Positions 8,326 through 17,096 of a stretch of 64,000 nucleotides of DNA are shown here, piece after piece (within the stretch, counting starts at the first letter, position 1; every line of letters begins with the position of its first letter). The stretch is taken from positions 787,294 to 851,293 of the forward strand of contig NZ_LMDC01000012.1 of assembly GCF_001425705.1 (NCBI RefSeq), written 5' to 3'. The translations under genes were made by a program, and so were the position numbers. The DNA comes from Pelomonas sp. Root1217 (lineage in GTDB: Bacteria > Pseudomonadota > Gammaproteobacteria > Burkholderiales > Burkholderiaceae_C). Under the pieces are notes generated by a model. It was not told the DNA's origin and did no database searches. It saw only the letters and a list, made by a program, of their open reading frames with translations.

Positions 8326-9216
8326 ATGTGGACCGACTTCCAACCGCTGACCGTTCAGCGTGACGGCGTCACGCTATTCGCCCGCCAGGGCGGCCCGTCG
8401 GATTCCGGCAGGCCGCCCTTGCTGCTTCTGCACGGCCACCCGCAGACCATGGCGATGTGGCACCGGGTTGCGCCGACCCTCGCGAAGACGCGACGCGTCG
8501 TGCTGATGGACCTGCGCGGCTATGGCGACAGCGACCGGCCGCCGGCCGGCGAGGGCAGCGCGGCCTATGCCAAGCGGGAGATGGCGAAGGACGCCGTGGC
8601 GCTGATGCAGTCCCTGGGCCATGAGCGCTTCGCCGTGCTCGCCCATGACCGCGGCGCACGCGTGGCCCACCGGCTGGCGCTGGACCATCCGCAGGCCGTG
8701 ACGCGGCTGATGCTGCTGGACATCGCCCCCACGCTGGCCATGTACGAAGGCACGACCGAGGCCTTTGCGCGCGCCTACTGGCACTGGTTCTTCCTGATTC
8801 AGCCCGCACCGCTGCCAGAGCGCCTCATCGAGGCCGACCCGATCGCCTACCTGCGCGACGGCATGGGGCGGCGCGGCGGCCACTTCTTCGACAAGCGTGC
8901 CTGGGCCGAGTACGAGCGCTGTTTCGTCCGCCCAGGAACGGCAGCCGCCGTCTGCGCCGACTACCGTGCCAGCGCCGGCATCGACCTCGAACATGACCGT
9001 GCTGACCGTGCCGCGGGCCGGCGTGTGAGCTCGCCGCTGCGTGTGCTTTGGGGCGCCAACGGGGTGGTGGGGCGTTGCTTTGATCCGCTTGCGCTCTGGC
9101 AGGCGGCGGCCGAGCACGTCAGCGGCCGCGCCGTCGACAGCGGCCACTACATCGCCGAAGAAGTGCCCGAGGTGGTGCTGGGCGAGGCGCAAGCCTTTTT
9201 CAACGAGGAGCAGTGA
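8326..9216 (+). CDS. alpha/beta hydrolase, fluoroacetate (haloacetate) dehalogenase family
   Basis: This 296-aa protein has the alpha/beta hydrolase fold with oxyanion motif LLHGHPQ and nucleophile in AHD108RGARVAH. The family marks of fluoroacetate dehalogenase are present in order: D108-R109, R112, H153-W154 in [12 protein letters not shown], and a C-terminal catalytic His in [12 protein letters not shown]. In characterised enzymes the two Arg bind carboxylate and His-Trp-Tyr hold the halide, so a haloacid or similar carboxylate is the likely substrate (family inference). Its stop overlaps the GTG of a dehydrogenase remnant (GTGA), suggesting a former two-gene operon. Confidence 0.8.
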   Translation: MWTDFQPLTVQRDGVTLFARQGGPSDSGRPPLLLLHGHPQTMAMWHRVAPTLAKTRRVVLMDLRGYGDSDRPPAGEGSAAYAKREMAKDAVALMQSLGHERFAVLAHDRGARVAHRLALDHPQAVTRLMLLDIAPTLAMYEGTTEAFARAYWHWFFLIQPAPLPERLIEADPIAYLRDGMGRRGGHFFDKRAWAEYERCFVRPGTAAAVCADYRASAGIDLEHDRADRAAGRRVSSPLRVLWGANGVVGRCFDPLALWQAAAEHVSGRAVDSGHYIAEEVPEVVLGEAQAFFNEEQ

Positions 9217-9270
9217 CGCAGAAGATCGCCGTGATCGCTGGCGACGGCATCGGCCGAGAAGCCATGCCAG
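9213..9270 (+). pseudogene. N-terminal remnant of an isopropylmalate/tartrate dehydrogenase-type gene
   Basis: The GTG start overlaps the hydrolase stop (GTGA) and encodes [19 protein letters not shown]. This is the N-terminus of the isocitrate/isopropylmalate/tartrate dehydrogenase family, where I-A-V-I-x-G-D-G-I-G is a hallmark. After about 19 codons the similarity ends and the frame continues, without a stop, into the start of metH1. The rest of the dehydrogenase is absent. It looks like the scar of a deletion that joined metH1 to this locus. Confidence 0.65.
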
Positions 9271-9305
9271 CGGTCCGCGCGCCCGGAGCCTGCGAAAATG
9301 GCAGC

Positions 9306-10358
9306 ATGAAGTCCATTGCCTACACCCGCGCCCAGGGCCTGCCCGCCCTGCTCCAGCAACGCATCGCCGTGCTCGACGGCGCGATGGGCACCATGATCCA
9401 GCGCTACAAGCTCACCGAGGCCGACTACCGCGGCGAGCGCTTCAAGGACCATCACAAGGACTTGAAGGGCAACAACGAGATGCTGATGTTCACGCGGCCC
9501 GACGTGCTCAGCGAGATCCATGAGCAATATCTCGCCGCCGGCGCCGACCTCATCGAGACCAACACCTTCGGCGCGACCAGCGTTGCCCAGGAGGACTACG
9601 ACCTCGCTGGCCTGGCCTACGAGATGAACGTCGAGGCCGCCAAGCTGGCTCGCGCCGCCTGCGACAAGTATTCGACGCCCGACAAGCCGCGCTATGTCGC
9701 CGGCGCCCTCGGCCCGACGCCGCGCACCGCGTCCATCAGCCCCGACGTCAACGACCCCGGCGCCCGCAACGTCGACTTCGACACGCTGCGCGCGGCCTAC
9801 TACGAGCAGGCCAAGGGTTTGCTGGACGGCGGCTGTGACCTCTTCCTCGTCGAGACCATCTTCGACACGCTCAACGCCAAGGCGGCCATCTTTGCGCTCG
9901 ACGAGCTGATGGAAGACACCGGCGAGCGCCTGCCCGTCATCATCTCGGGCACCGTGACCGACGCCTCCGGCCGCATCCTGTCCGGCCAGACGGTCACTGC
10001 CTTCTGGCACTCGGTGCGCCATGCACGGCCCATCGCCATCGGCCTGAATTGCGCCCTGGGCGCGACGCTGATGCGGCCCTATATCGAGGAGCTGGCCAAG
10101 GTGGCGGGCGAGGTGGCGGTCAGCTGCTATCCCAACGCCGGCCTGCCCAACCCGATGAGCGACACCGGTTTCGACGAGACGCCGGACGTGACCGCGCGGC
10201 TGGTAGGCGAGTTCGCCAAAGCCGGCTTCCTGAACATCGCCGGCGGCTGCTGCGGCACCACGCCCGACCACATCGCGGCCATCGCCAAGGCCGTGTCGGC
10301 CTACAAGCCGCGTGTCAGCGGCGAGAAGTTCTTCAGCCAGATGCTGGCTGCGGCCTGA
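9306..10358 (+). CDS. metH: methionine synthase, homocysteine-binding module (split MetH, part 1)
   Basis: This 350-aa protein is the first module of cobalamin-dependent methionine synthase, which activates homocysteine on zinc. It has the barrel start [14 protein letters not shown] and the zinc cysteines in GLNCALG and [10 protein letters not shown]. It ends before the methyl-tetrahydrofolate domain. That part and the rest of the enzyme are a separate gene at 40424-43117, about 30 kb away. Start ATG 9306 is chosen because [25 protein letters not shown] fits the family, although an upstream in-frame GTG would add the dehydrogenase remnant. Unlike part 2, it has no SAH riboswitch in front. Confidence 0.92.
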   Translation: MKSIAYTRAQGLPALLQQRIAVLDGAMGTMIQRYKLTEADYRGERFKDHHKDLKGNNEMLMFTRPDVLSEIHEQYLAAGADLIETNTFGATSVAQEDYDLAGLAYEMNVEAAKLARAACDKYSTPDKPRYVAGALGPTPRTASISPDVNDPGARNVDFDTLRAAYYEQAKGLLDGGCDLFLVETIFDTLNAKAAIFALDELMEDTGERLPVIISGTVTDASGRILSGQTVTAFWHSVRHARPIAIGLNCALGATLMRPYIEELAKVAGEVAVSCYPNAGLPNPMSDTGFDETPDVTARLVGEFAKAGFLNIAGGCCGTTPDHIAAIAKAVSAYKPRVSGEKFFSQMLAAA

Positions 10359-10361
10359 GCC

Positions 10362-11510
10362 TCAGGAGGCGCGGCTCGGTGCGCTTGCCGGCTTGGCGCT
10401 GCGCCGCGGGCTCTCGCTGAATTCCGCCGGCGGCTTCATCAGCGCCGCATCGGGCTCGCCACGCTTGACCTTTTCCAGCCGGTAGTTCTGCTCGCCCATG
10501 CGCGGGTCGGCGTCGCGGCTCATGACCGTCAGCATCAGCTCGGGGCTGCGCCAGACCTCGCGGGTGCTGACGATGGGCTTCTCGTTGCCGATCTTGCCGG
10601 CCTCGATGGTCCAACTGGTGCGCTCGCCGGTGACCTTGAGACCGTCGATCTCCTTGGGCGCCAGCACCGTCGTCGTGCCGCCCTCGCGCGGCAGCATGGG
10701 GCCAGGCAGCAGCAGCGGCATGGGCGGCACCGGCGGCGTGGGCACCATCAGCGGAGTGGGTGGGGCGGGCATGGCAGGCGGCGCGGGCATTTCGCTGGCG
10801 CGGATGACGCGCAGCTCACGGCGACGCTCGACGGCGCTGGCACCCGGTGCGGGTGTTGTCATCAGCTCCTGCTCGATGACGATGCCCGGCTCACCGGCCA
10901 TCGCCCGGGCGCGCACGCGCTCCGCATCCACGCTGCGCGCCCGCTCGGCAACCCGACCTCCCCATTCCTTCCAGCGCGCCGCCTGTTCCTTCATGCGCTC
11001 GCCCCAGTCCTGCATCGACGCCTCCCAGGCGGCATGGGCCGCTGCGTCGGCACCAGGTGCCCAGGCCGCGTTGCTGCGCAGCCGCTGCACGCGCTTCTGG
11101 TCGGGGTAGACAACCCAGCTCTCCTTGGCCACCGGATCGTTCAGGTAGATGACCTTGGGGCCGCCCTCGCGCTGCACCTCGCGGCGCGTGCGGCCCTCGC
11201 CGTCGCGGCAGAGCTGACTCTGCTGCTTGCGCACGATGCGGTTGCCGTCGCCCAGCGTCTGTACGTTCTCATGCACGGCGGTGGCGCAGTAGGGCGCGCC
11301 CTTGACGACGCGTTCGCTCTCCAGCTCGCGGCCGGCGAAGCTCAAGGCCTGGTCGCCCAACGCGATGCGCACGGGCATGTCGGACAGGGCGATCTGCACG
11401 CTGCGCTCGATGTCCCGTTCGAAATCGCGCTCGATCAGGCGGTCGGTCTCCAGCGCGTTGGCCGAGGCTGCCAGGGCCAACAGCGCCAGGCCAGTGATGG
11501 ATGTCTTCAT
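10362..11510 (-). CDS. periplasmic protein of unknown function, third gene of ECF sigma operon
   Basis: The 382-aa product has a signal peptide (MKTSITGLALLALAASANA) and no further membrane segment. Residues about 70-150 contain FAGRELESERVVKGAPYCATAV and WVVYPDQKRVQRLRS. A proline/methionine-rich linker at about 240-285 separates this from a C-terminal region with APKEIDGLKVTGERTSWTIEAGKIG. It is 19 bases downstream of the anti-sigma gene on the same strand and is probably co-transcribed with the sigma factor, so it may be the sensed or secreted partner. No family is recognised. Confidence 0.75.
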   Translation of the reverse strand: MKTSITGLALLALAASANALETDRLIERDFERDIERSVQIALSDMPVRIALGDQALSFAGRELESERVVKGAPYCATAVHENVQTLGDGNRIVRKQQSQLCRDGEGRTRREVQREGGPKVIYLNDPVAKESWVVYPDQKRVQRLRSNAAWAPGADAAAHAAWEASMQDWGERMKEQAARWKEWGGRVAERARSVDAERVRARAMAGEPGIVIEQELMTTPAPGASAVERRRELRVIRASEMPAPPAMPAPPTPLMVPTPPVPPMPLLLPGPMLPREGGTTTVLAPKEIDGLKVTGERTSWTIEAGKIGNEKPIVSTREVWRSPELMLTVMSRDADPRMGEQNYRLEKVKRGEPDAALMKPPAEFSESPRRSAKPASAPSRAS

Positions 11511-11529
11511 GTCGTTCTCCGTCGTCAAA

Positions 11530-12039
11530 TCAGTTCAGGATGCGCACGGCCAGCACCTGGCCGCTCGGGTTCAGCATCAGCTCGGCGCGCACCGTTTCGT
11601 CGGCGCGAGCGGCATCAAAGGGCAGGCCCAGCAGCGCCAGGCGCTCGCGCGGCAGCTCGGTGGGCTGCAGCCAAACAGCGGCGCTGCGGCCGGCCGTCAG
11701 TGCGGCCTGGAACTCGCGCTCGGACACCAGCGGGATGAAGCCGCTGCCGGCCGTGGCCGCCAGGGCGGTCTGGCTGCCCGGCGGGTCGAGCAAAAGCATG
11801 GCGCAGAGCAGCACGGCGGCAGTGGCGCCAAGCGCGCCACTGCCCCAGGCGAGGCGGCGCAGCCAGTGCGGCTCATGGGCCTCGGCCGTCTGGGCCGCCA
11901 GGCGGCGCACGCGCTGCAGGTGCTGCTGCTCGGTGAGGCGGGCCAGTACGGCGGCGTCCTGTTCCGCGCCGGGTTGCAGCTTGGAAAAGTCCGCACGGGC
12001 CGGCAGCAGCCAGGTCGGGGTGTCGGGGTGGGTGCTCAT
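11530..12039 (-). CDS. probable anti-sigma factor, single-pass membrane protein
   Basis: This 169-aa protein has a cytoplasmic N-terminal half rich in charged helices (residues 1-60), one membrane segment at about 65-90 (GSGALGATAAVLLCAMLLL) and a periplasmic C-terminal domain. The position after an ECF sigma gene, with start and stop overlapping (ATGA, 12036-12039), is the normal arrangement of sigma/anti-sigma pairs. No zinc HxxxCxxC motif is seen, so it is not a ZAS-type anti-sigma factor. The assignment rests on topology and context. Confidence 0.72.
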   Translation of the reverse strand: MSTHPDTPTWLLPARADFSKLQPGAEQDAAVLARLTEQQHLQRVRRLAAQTAEAHEPHWLRRLAWGSGALGATAAVLLCAMLLLDPPGSQTALAATAGSGFIPLVSEREFQAALTAGRSAAVWLQPTELPRERLALLGLPFDAARADETVRAELMLNPSGQVLAVRILN

Positions 12040-12647
12040 GGTCGTTCTCCAACGGCGAGCAGGTCGGCCAGCCGCTGGCGGGCGCGGTGCAGGCGGGTGC
12101 GCAGCGTGTCGACGCTGACGCCGGCAATCGCCGCAGCGTCTTCATAGCTGCGCTCCTGCAGGTCCACCAGCACGATGGCCTCGCGCTGCGGCCAGCTCAG
12201 CCGGCGGATGGCGGCCCAGAGGCCGTCCTGCTGCTGGCTTTGATTCAAACGCGTGTCGCTGCTGGGCATGAGCTCGGCGGTTTCGTCGGTGTCGAGCGAA
12301 TCGTCCAGCGGCACATGGCGTCGTGCGTCGCGCCACTGGTTCAGCAGCTGGTGCCTGGCCATGCCGGCGAGGTAGGCGCCGAGCGAGCCGCGGCCGGCAT
12401 TGAAGGCCTGCGGGCCGCGCAGCAGCTGGGCGAAGGCTTCCTGCACGGCATCCAGCGCTGTCGCCTCGTCGCCGGCCAGCGCCAGCGCATAGCGGTAGAC
12501 CGAGCCACTCTCGCGCCGGTACACCAGCGCCAGCGCGTCAGCGTCACCATCGGCGACACGCGCCAACAGCGCGACCTCGTCACCCGACGCCGAGGCGGCC
12601 GGCGCGACAAAGCCGAGGCGGGTCAGCCAGCTCATGTCGGGCAGCAT
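12036..12647 (-). CDS. ECF-type RNA polymerase sigma factor
   Basis: The 203-aa protein has region 2 (residues about 25-95; DALALVYRRESGSVYRYAL, ALDAVQEAFAQLLRG, LGAYLAGMARHQLLNQWRD) and region 4 (about 135-195; RLSWPQREAIVLVDLQERSY, GVSVDTLRTRLHRARQRL). It should redirect RNA polymerase in response to an envelope signal released by the next gene. It heads a three-gene operon running to 10362. The promoter must lie in the short gap before the divergent VOC gene at 12785. Confidence 0.9.
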   Translation of the reverse strand: MLPDMSWLTRLGFVAPAASASGDEVALLARVADGDADALALVYRRESGSVYRYALALAGDEATALDAVQEAFAQLLRGPQAFNAGRGSLGAYLAGMARHQLLNQWRDARRHVPLDDSLDTDETAELMPSSDTRLNQSQQQDGLWAAIRRLSWPQREAIVLVDLQERSYEDAAAIAGVSVDTLRTRLHRARQRLADLLAVGERP

Positions 12648-12784
12648 GGTGTGAGGGCCTGCAGGGTTTGCATGCCTCTATTGAGCGTGGGCAGGCCCTT
12701 TCGTTACTCGGGAAAAACCCGTCGTCACTTTTGGCATGGGAGCGGCGCGGCATGATGCTGCGCAACCCAAAGGAGAACGCCGCC

Positions 12785-13198
12785 ATGCTCAAGCTGCAAG
12801 GCATTGACCATCTCGTGCTGCGCGTCATTGACCTCGACGCCATGACGCGCTTTTATGTCGACGTGCTTGGCTGCTCGATCGAGCGCCGGCAGGACGAGAT
12901 CGGCCTCGTGCAACTGCGCGCCGGCCATTCGCTGATCGACCTCGTGCCGGTGGACGGCAAGCTCGGCCGCATGGGCGGCGCGGCGCCCGGTGCCGAGGGC
13001 CGCAACATGGATCACTTCTGCCTGCGCGTCGAACCCTTCGACGCCGACTCCATCCGCGCGCATCTGGCTGCACATGGCGTGGAGGCCGGCAAGACCGAGA
13101 GCCGCTACGGCGCCGAGGGGGAGGGGCCGTCCATCTACTTGAGCGACCCCGAGGGCAATGTCGTCGAACTCAAGGGTCCGCCGGGGCCGGTGCAATGA
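12785..13198 (+). CDS. VOC-superfamily (glyoxalase-like) protein
   Basis: This 137-aa protein has the paired beta-alpha-beta-beta-beta modules of the vicinal oxygen chelate fold: GIDHLVLRVIDLDAMTRFYVDVLG at the N-terminus, MDHFCLRVEPFD in the middle and IYLSDPEGNVVELKG at the end. Metal ligands are likely His8, His77-region and Glu near the end. The start is chosen for the AAAGGAGA ribosome site 7 bases upstream. Its stop overlaps the next start (ATGA), so it is coupled to a small membrane protein. The substrate is unknown. Confidence 0.85.
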   Translation: MLKLQGIDHLVLRVIDLDAMTRFYVDVLGCSIERRQDEIGLVQLRAGHSLIDLVPVDGKLGRMGGAAPGAEGRNMDHFCLRVEPFDADSIRAHLAAHGVEAGKTESRYGAEGEGPSIYLSDPEGNVVELKGPPGPVQ

Positions 13199-13653
13199 AA
13201 CCATTGACTCGCGCCATCGTCTGGGGCGGCCTGCTGGCCGGCACCGGCGACCTCGTCTTCGCGCTGAGCTACTACGGCATGAAGTTGCGCGTCTTCCAGG
13301 GTGTCGCCGGCGGGCTCATCGGCCGCGAGGCGGCGTTCAGCGGCGGGCCGCAGACCTTCGCGCTCGGCGTGGCACTGCACTACGGCATTGCGCTGATCTG
13401 GGCGGCCATCTTCTGCGTCGTCGCTTTGCGCCTTCCATCGTTGCTTCGCAACGCGACCGCGGCCGGCCTGGCCTATGGCTTCGTCGTCTACTTCGGCATG
13501 AACAACGTCGTGCTGCCGCTGTCGGCCCTGCACACGCCGTTCTGGCCGCCCAAGCTGGACGCGCCGGCGATTGCGGCGCATTGCTTCGTGTTTGGCTTGC
13601 CGATCGCGCTGGCGGCACGGCGGGTGTTGCTGGGTGGGCCTAAGGCCGCTTGA
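13195..13653 (+). CDS. small integral membrane protein of unknown function
   Basis: The 152-aa protein has about four membrane segments: AIVWGGLLAGTGDLVFALSY, ALGVALHYGIALIWAAIFCV, AAGLAYGFVVYFGMNNVVL and IAAHCFVFGLPIALAARRVL. It is coupled to the VOC gene by ATGA and overlaps the 3' end of the converging acetyltransferase by 14 bases. It belongs to a widespread type of four-helix conserved membrane protein without known role. Confidence 0.75.
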   Translation: MKPLTRAIVWGGLLAGTGDLVFALSYYGMKLRVFQGVAGGLIGREAAFSGGPQTFALGVALHYGIALIWAAIFCVVALRLPSLLRNATAAGLAYGFVVYFGMNNVVLPLSALHTPFWPPKLDAPAIAAHCFVFGLPIALAARRVLLGGPKAA

Positions 13654-14206
13654 GTTCGCGTGCCAGCACGCGGTTGCCGTAGGTGTTGCCTTCGAAGCTG
13701 TAGGTGGTGTCGCCGATGTCGGCATAGCCCTCGCGTGCATAGAACGCAAGCGCGCGCTGATTGCCGTCCCAGGCCGTCAGCCACAGCGCGTCCAGGCCCG
13801 CCTCGGCGGCCAGTGCCTGTGCGGCACCGATCAGCCGCCGGCCCAGCCCCATGCCCTGAGCGGCGGGCTGCACATACAGGCGCACCAGTTCGGCGCCGGT
13901 GCACTGGCCCGCCGGCGCGGCCTGGTCGGTGAGCGTCAATTCCGCAAAGCCCAACAGCCCCGTGTCGCGCTCGGCCAGCACGAAGCGCCGCTGCGGCTCG
14001 CGCAGCCGCAGGTCGAAGGCCTCGGTCGCGTATTCCCGCAGGGCTTCGCGGGCCAGGTCGGGGCGCACGCCCTCGGTGGCATAGGTGTCCAGGAAGACCT
14101 GGATGGCCAGTGCGGAAATCGTCGTCGCGTCGTCAGGCGTGCCGGCGCGCAGGGTGATTGAAATCGAGGTCAAGGGCTGTGTGAGGAACGCCAAACGCAT
14201 CAGCAT
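13640..14206 (-). CDS. GNAT-family N-acetyltransferase
   Basis: The 188-aa protein carries the GNAT fold: TLRAGTPDDATTISALAIQVF at the N-terminus, ELVRLYVQPAAQGMGLGRRLI with the acetyl-CoA Q-G-M-G-L-G-R loop, and ALWLTAWDGNQRALAFYAREGYADIG. It should acetylate a small molecule or protein amine. The most upstream ATG is taken; a start two codons later is also possible. It converges on the membrane protein and is divergent from the aminotransferase gene. Confidence 0.85.
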   Translation of the reverse strand: MLMRLAFLTQPLTSISITLRAGTPDDATTISALAIQVFLDTYATEGVRPDLAREALREYATEAFDLRLREPQRRFVLAERDTGLLGFAELTLTDQAAPAGQCTGAELVRLYVQPAAQGMGLGRRLIGAAQALAAEAGLDALWLTAWDGNQRALAFYAREGYADIGDTTYSFEGNTYGNRVLARELKRP

Positions 14207-14254
14207 AGGCGCTCGGTGAGGATGGGTCCGCCGCCTCGCGCAGAATCACCGACC

Positions 14255-15406
14255 ATGCCTGCACTGCCCACCAAGCTGCCCAACACCGGCACCACCATCT
14301 TCACCGTCATGTCGGCCCTGGCCGCCGAGCGTGGCGCCGTCAACCTCGGCCAGGGCTTCCCGGACTTCGGCGCCGACCTGGCGCTGCTGCAGGCCGTCAC
14401 CGACGCGATGGCCGCGGGCCACAACCAGTACCCGCCGATGACCGGCGTGCCGGCGCTGCGCCAGGCGGTGGCGGCCAAGCTCAACGCGCTGTATGGCTCG
14501 GCTTACGACGCGGACCGCGACATCACCATCACGGCCGGCGGCACGCAGGGGCTGATCACCGCGCTGCACGCCTGTGTCGGCGCGGGCGACGAAGTCATCA
14601 TCATCGAGCCGGCCTACGACAGCTACGACCCCGCCATCCGCCTTGCCGGCGCCGTCCCCATCGGCGTGCCGATGACGGGGGACTACTGCATCGACTGGAC
14701 GGCGGTACGCGCAGCCATCACGCCGCGCACCCGGGCCCTGGTGATCAACACGCCGCACAACCCCAGCGGCCGCGTCGCCACTGCCGACGATCTGCGCGAA
14801 CTTGAGCGCATTGCTGAAGCGCACGACCTCTTCATCGTCAGTGACGAGGTCTACGAGCACATGGTCTTCGATGGCGCGCCGCACGAGAGCGTGGCGCGCT
14901 ATCCCGGCCTGCGCGAACGCAGCTTCCTGGTCAGCAGTTTTGGCAAGACCTTGCATGTGACGGGCTGGAAGGTCGGCTTCGTCGCCGCACCGCCGGCGCT
15001 CAGCGCCGCCTTCCGGCGACTGCACCAGTACACCGTGTTCTCGGTGCACACGCCAACCCAACACGCGATTGCGGCCTACCTGGCCAACCCGGCGCCGTGG
15101 CAAGGCTTGAGCGACTTCTACCAGGTCAAGCGAGACAGCTTCCGCGCCGCGCTGGCGGCCACGCCGCTGAAGCTGCTGCCCTGCGAGGGCACCTACTTCC
15201 AGACGGTGGACTACAGCGCCGTGTCGGATCTGCCCGAGCTGGACTTCGCCAAGTGGCTGACCACCGAGATCGGCGTCGCGGCCATCCCGTTGTCGGTCTT
15301 CTACCAGCAGCCCCAGGAGCGCGGGCATGTGCGGTTCTGCTTTGCGAAGCGGGATGAGACGCTGGCTCTGGCAACGCAGCGTTTGCAGCACGGCTTGCCC
15401 CGCTGA
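14255..15406 (+). CDS. methionine aminotransferase-type class I aminotransferase (YbdL-like)
   Basis: This 383-aa PLP enzyme shows NLGQGFPDFG near the N-terminus, the Asn/Pro loop NTPHNPSG, SDEVYEHMVFDG and the PLP lysine in SSFGKTLHVTGWKVG. The sequence type fits the YbdL/kynurenine aminotransferase branch, which uses methionine or aromatic 2-oxo acid pairs in the cytoplasm. The start at MPALPTKLPNTGTTIF is typical of that branch; upstream in-frame codons lack a ribosome site. It stands alone. A hairpin GCGCCA/TGGCGC follows at 15411-15424. Confidence 0.88.
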   Translation: MPALPTKLPNTGTTIFTVMSALAAERGAVNLGQGFPDFGADLALLQAVTDAMAAGHNQYPPMTGVPALRQAVAAKLNALYGSAYDADRDITITAGGTQGLITALHACVGAGDEVIIIEPAYDSYDPAIRLAGAVPIGVPMTGDYCIDWTAVRAAITPRTRALVINTPHNPSGRVATADDLRELERIAEAHDLFIVSDEVYEHMVFDGAPHESVARYPGLRERSFLVSSFGKTLHVTGWKVGFVAAPPALSAAFRRLHQYTVFSVHTPTQHAIAAYLANPAPWQGLSDFYQVKRDSFRAALAATPLKLLPCEGTYFQTVDYSAVSDLPELDFAKWLTTEIGVAAIPLSVFYQQPQERGHVRFCFAKRDETLALATQRLQHGLPR

Positions 15407-15513
15407 AGGGCGCCATCAGTGGCGCTGGCACGCTCCGTGCAAACCCGAGGTCACATGACCGGTACGCCCGCTGTACGAGGTATCGGTCGAGAACCAGTTC
15501 ACGGGAGTCCCTC

Positions 15514-16197
15514 ATGTTGCACCACACGCGTGCGCTTGCCGATGCACCAAAGCGGGCGTCTACTGCACCCAAGCAGACCGCGGGCGAGCTGTTCGGCAAG
15601 ACCATCAACCTGTCGGGCCGCCGCCGCTTCACGTCGCAGCGCGTCGTGCTCTATGCGGTGCTGGCCTCGCAGGGCCGCGACGGCGCACTGACCATTGCCC
15701 GCGACGCCCTGACCACCTTCGGCGACGCACATGGCGCGCTGCTCCAGGGTGAGCTGTCACCCGACGCACTGGGTGGCGAGCTGAAACAGGCCTATTTCGG
15801 TCCTGACCGCGCCAACGAGCGCATCGTCGCCTTCATTGAACTGGCCCGGCGCGCCATCGAGGCCATCTCGGGCAACGCACACAACGCGCCGGCCCTGCTT
15901 GAGGAACTTGTCGAGGCCGCCACGCCGCTGCTTTCCACGCTGAATCGGTTGACCCAGATCTACGAAGACCTCGCCCGCCAGCAGGCCGCCTCGGCCAAGA
16001 AACAGCTGACGGCCGTCATGGGCGACATCGAACTCATCGCCAAGCATGCCCGCATCGTGTCCTTCAACGCCCAGGTCGTCGCCGCGCGGGCGGGCACCTC
16101 GGGCCGCGAGTTCGCGGTCGTGTCGGGGGAATTCACACAGATCACCGGCAAGCTGGACGGCCTCGTGCGGGAGGCGGTGCGCAGCGCGGTGGGGTGA
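15514..16197 (+). CDS. short soluble methyl-accepting chemotaxis-like protein
   Basis: The 227-aa protein has no membrane segment. The C-terminal part (IELIAKHARIVSFNAQVVAARAGTSGREFAVVSGEFTQI) reproduces a chemoreceptor signalling helix, with the N-A-x-V-x-A-A-R-A-G pattern, but stops long before a full four-helix bundle. The N-terminal 60 residues are basic, and the middle is helical (RIVAFIELARRAIEAISG). It may be a truncated cytoplasmic receptor or adaptor that joins a chemosensory array (inference). GGGAGT precedes the ATG. It is not near other chemotaxis genes. Confidence 0.7.
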   Translation: MLHHTRALADAPKRASTAPKQTAGELFGKTINLSGRRRFTSQRVVLYAVLASQGRDGALTIARDALTTFGDAHGALLQGELSPDALGGELKQAYFGPDRANERIVAFIELARRAIEAISGNAHNAPALLEELVEAATPLLSTLNRLTQIYEDLARQQAASAKKQLTAVMGDIELIAKHARIVSFNAQVVAARAGTSGREFAVVSGEFTQITGKLDGLVREAVRSAVG

Positions 16198-16200
16198 GGC

Positions 16201-16704
16201 TCAACCGCCCAATAGCGGGCCGACGACAAACCATGCCAGGAAGTTGTGTGCCGCGTGGGCGGCATAGGCTGCTGTTGCGGCGTGCCGGCAGCCCGCGGGC
16301 CGGCACAGCCAATAGGCCAGTGCGAACACGCTGCCGCTGGTGAAGGTCGCCAAACCGTGCCCCAAGCCACCGCCGATCCAGTGGCCGGCTCCGAAGAGGG
16401 TGGCGCTCGCGATGATGCAGGCCAACGGGGCGGCACGCAGACGGTGCATCAGTTCGATGGGCAGGCATTGGCCGATCAGGGTCTCCCAGGCGGGCAAGAG
16501 CAGCACTCCCAGCAGAAGAAAGCCCCACGGGCCCAGTTCGCCGATGCTCTTGGCGGCCGATTCGCCAAACCAGCCTTCGGGAAGCAGGACGGCGGCCAGG
16601 GCAGCGGTGCCAAGGCTCGCCGGCAGGCTGAGCAGCGACAGGCACAGGCCGAGCCTGATGGAGGCGGTCCACGGGCGCCGCGCGAGCAGTGCGGGCCAGG
16701 TCAT
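16201..16704 (-). CDS. CPBP-type (CAAX-like) intramembrane protein
   Basis: This 167-aa membrane protein has about five hydrophobic segments. Motifs resemble the CPBP intramembrane protease family: an acidic site in PAWETLIGQ (only one Glu instead of EExxxR), FGAGHW (FxxxH) and HAAHNFLAW (H-x-x-x-N). Loss of the second Glu and the Arg suggests weakened or absent protease activity. The start ATG overlaps the MerR stop (ATGA), so both are on one transcript and this gene is a plausible target of that regulator. Confidence 0.7.
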   Translation of the reverse strand: MTWPALLARRPWTASIRLGLCLSLLSLPASLGTAALAAVLLPEGWFGESAAKSIGELGPWGFLLLGVLLLPAWETLIGQCLPIELMHRLRAAPLACIIASATLFGAGHWIGGGLGHGLATFTSGSVFALAYWLCRPAGCRHAATAAYAAHAAHNFLAWFVVGPLLGG

Positions 16705-17072
16705 GCCTGGCGCAAGGGGCAACTCGCGCCCGTCTCCGGCGTCGCATCGAGCCGGCCTGCCAGCTCGGCCCTCAGCCCGCGCAGCGCTGCGATGCGGGCG
16801 TCGATGTCGGCCAGCTTGCGTGCCAGCGTTGCCCGCAGCGCGGGGCCGGCGTCCTGCCCTTGAGCCAGCAGCGGCATGTCCGAGGCAATCTCTGCCAGCG
16901 TGAAGCCGAGTTGCTGGGCCGTGCGCACATAGCCCAGCCATTGCACGGCTTCCTCGGGGTAGTCGCGGTAGCCGTTGTCACTGCGCCGCGCCTGCAGCAG
17001 GCCGCGCTTCTCGTAGAAGCGCAGGCTGTCCCGGCTCAGGCCGGTCAGCGTGGAGAGGGTGCCGATGCGCAT
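16701..17072 (-). CDS. MerR-family transcriptional regulator
   Basis: The 123-aa protein has the MerR winged helix (MRIGTLSTLTGLSRDSLRFYEKRGLL, NGYRDYPEEAVQWLGYVRTAQQLGFTLAEI) and a dimerisation helix (ATLARKLADIDARIAALRGL). A single Cys near the C-terminus (GASCPLRQA) is not a clear metal site. A perfect 9-bp inverted repeat lies 25 bases upstream of the start, between this gene and the divergent membrane-protein gene. It is coupled to the downstream CPBP-like gene. Confidence 0.88.
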   Translation of the reverse strand: MRIGTLSTLTGLSRDSLRFYEKRGLLQARRSDNGYRDYPEEAVQWLGYVRTAQQLGFTLAEIASDMPLLAQGQDAGPALRATLARKLADIDARIAALRGLRAELAGRLDATPETGASCPLRQA

Positions 17073-17096
17073 GAAAGGAGTCCGTCGAAAGGGCTT

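Noticed and set aside
6154-8343. A 729-codon open frame opposite the Tat lipoprotein
   Set aside because: Composition is a shadow of high-GC coding sequence (Arg/Gly/Ala-rich, no domains), and the plus strand has a clear signal and domains.
12668-12784. N-terminal extension of the VOC protein
   Set aside because: A strong ribosome site precedes the ATG at 12785 and the extension is not family-like.
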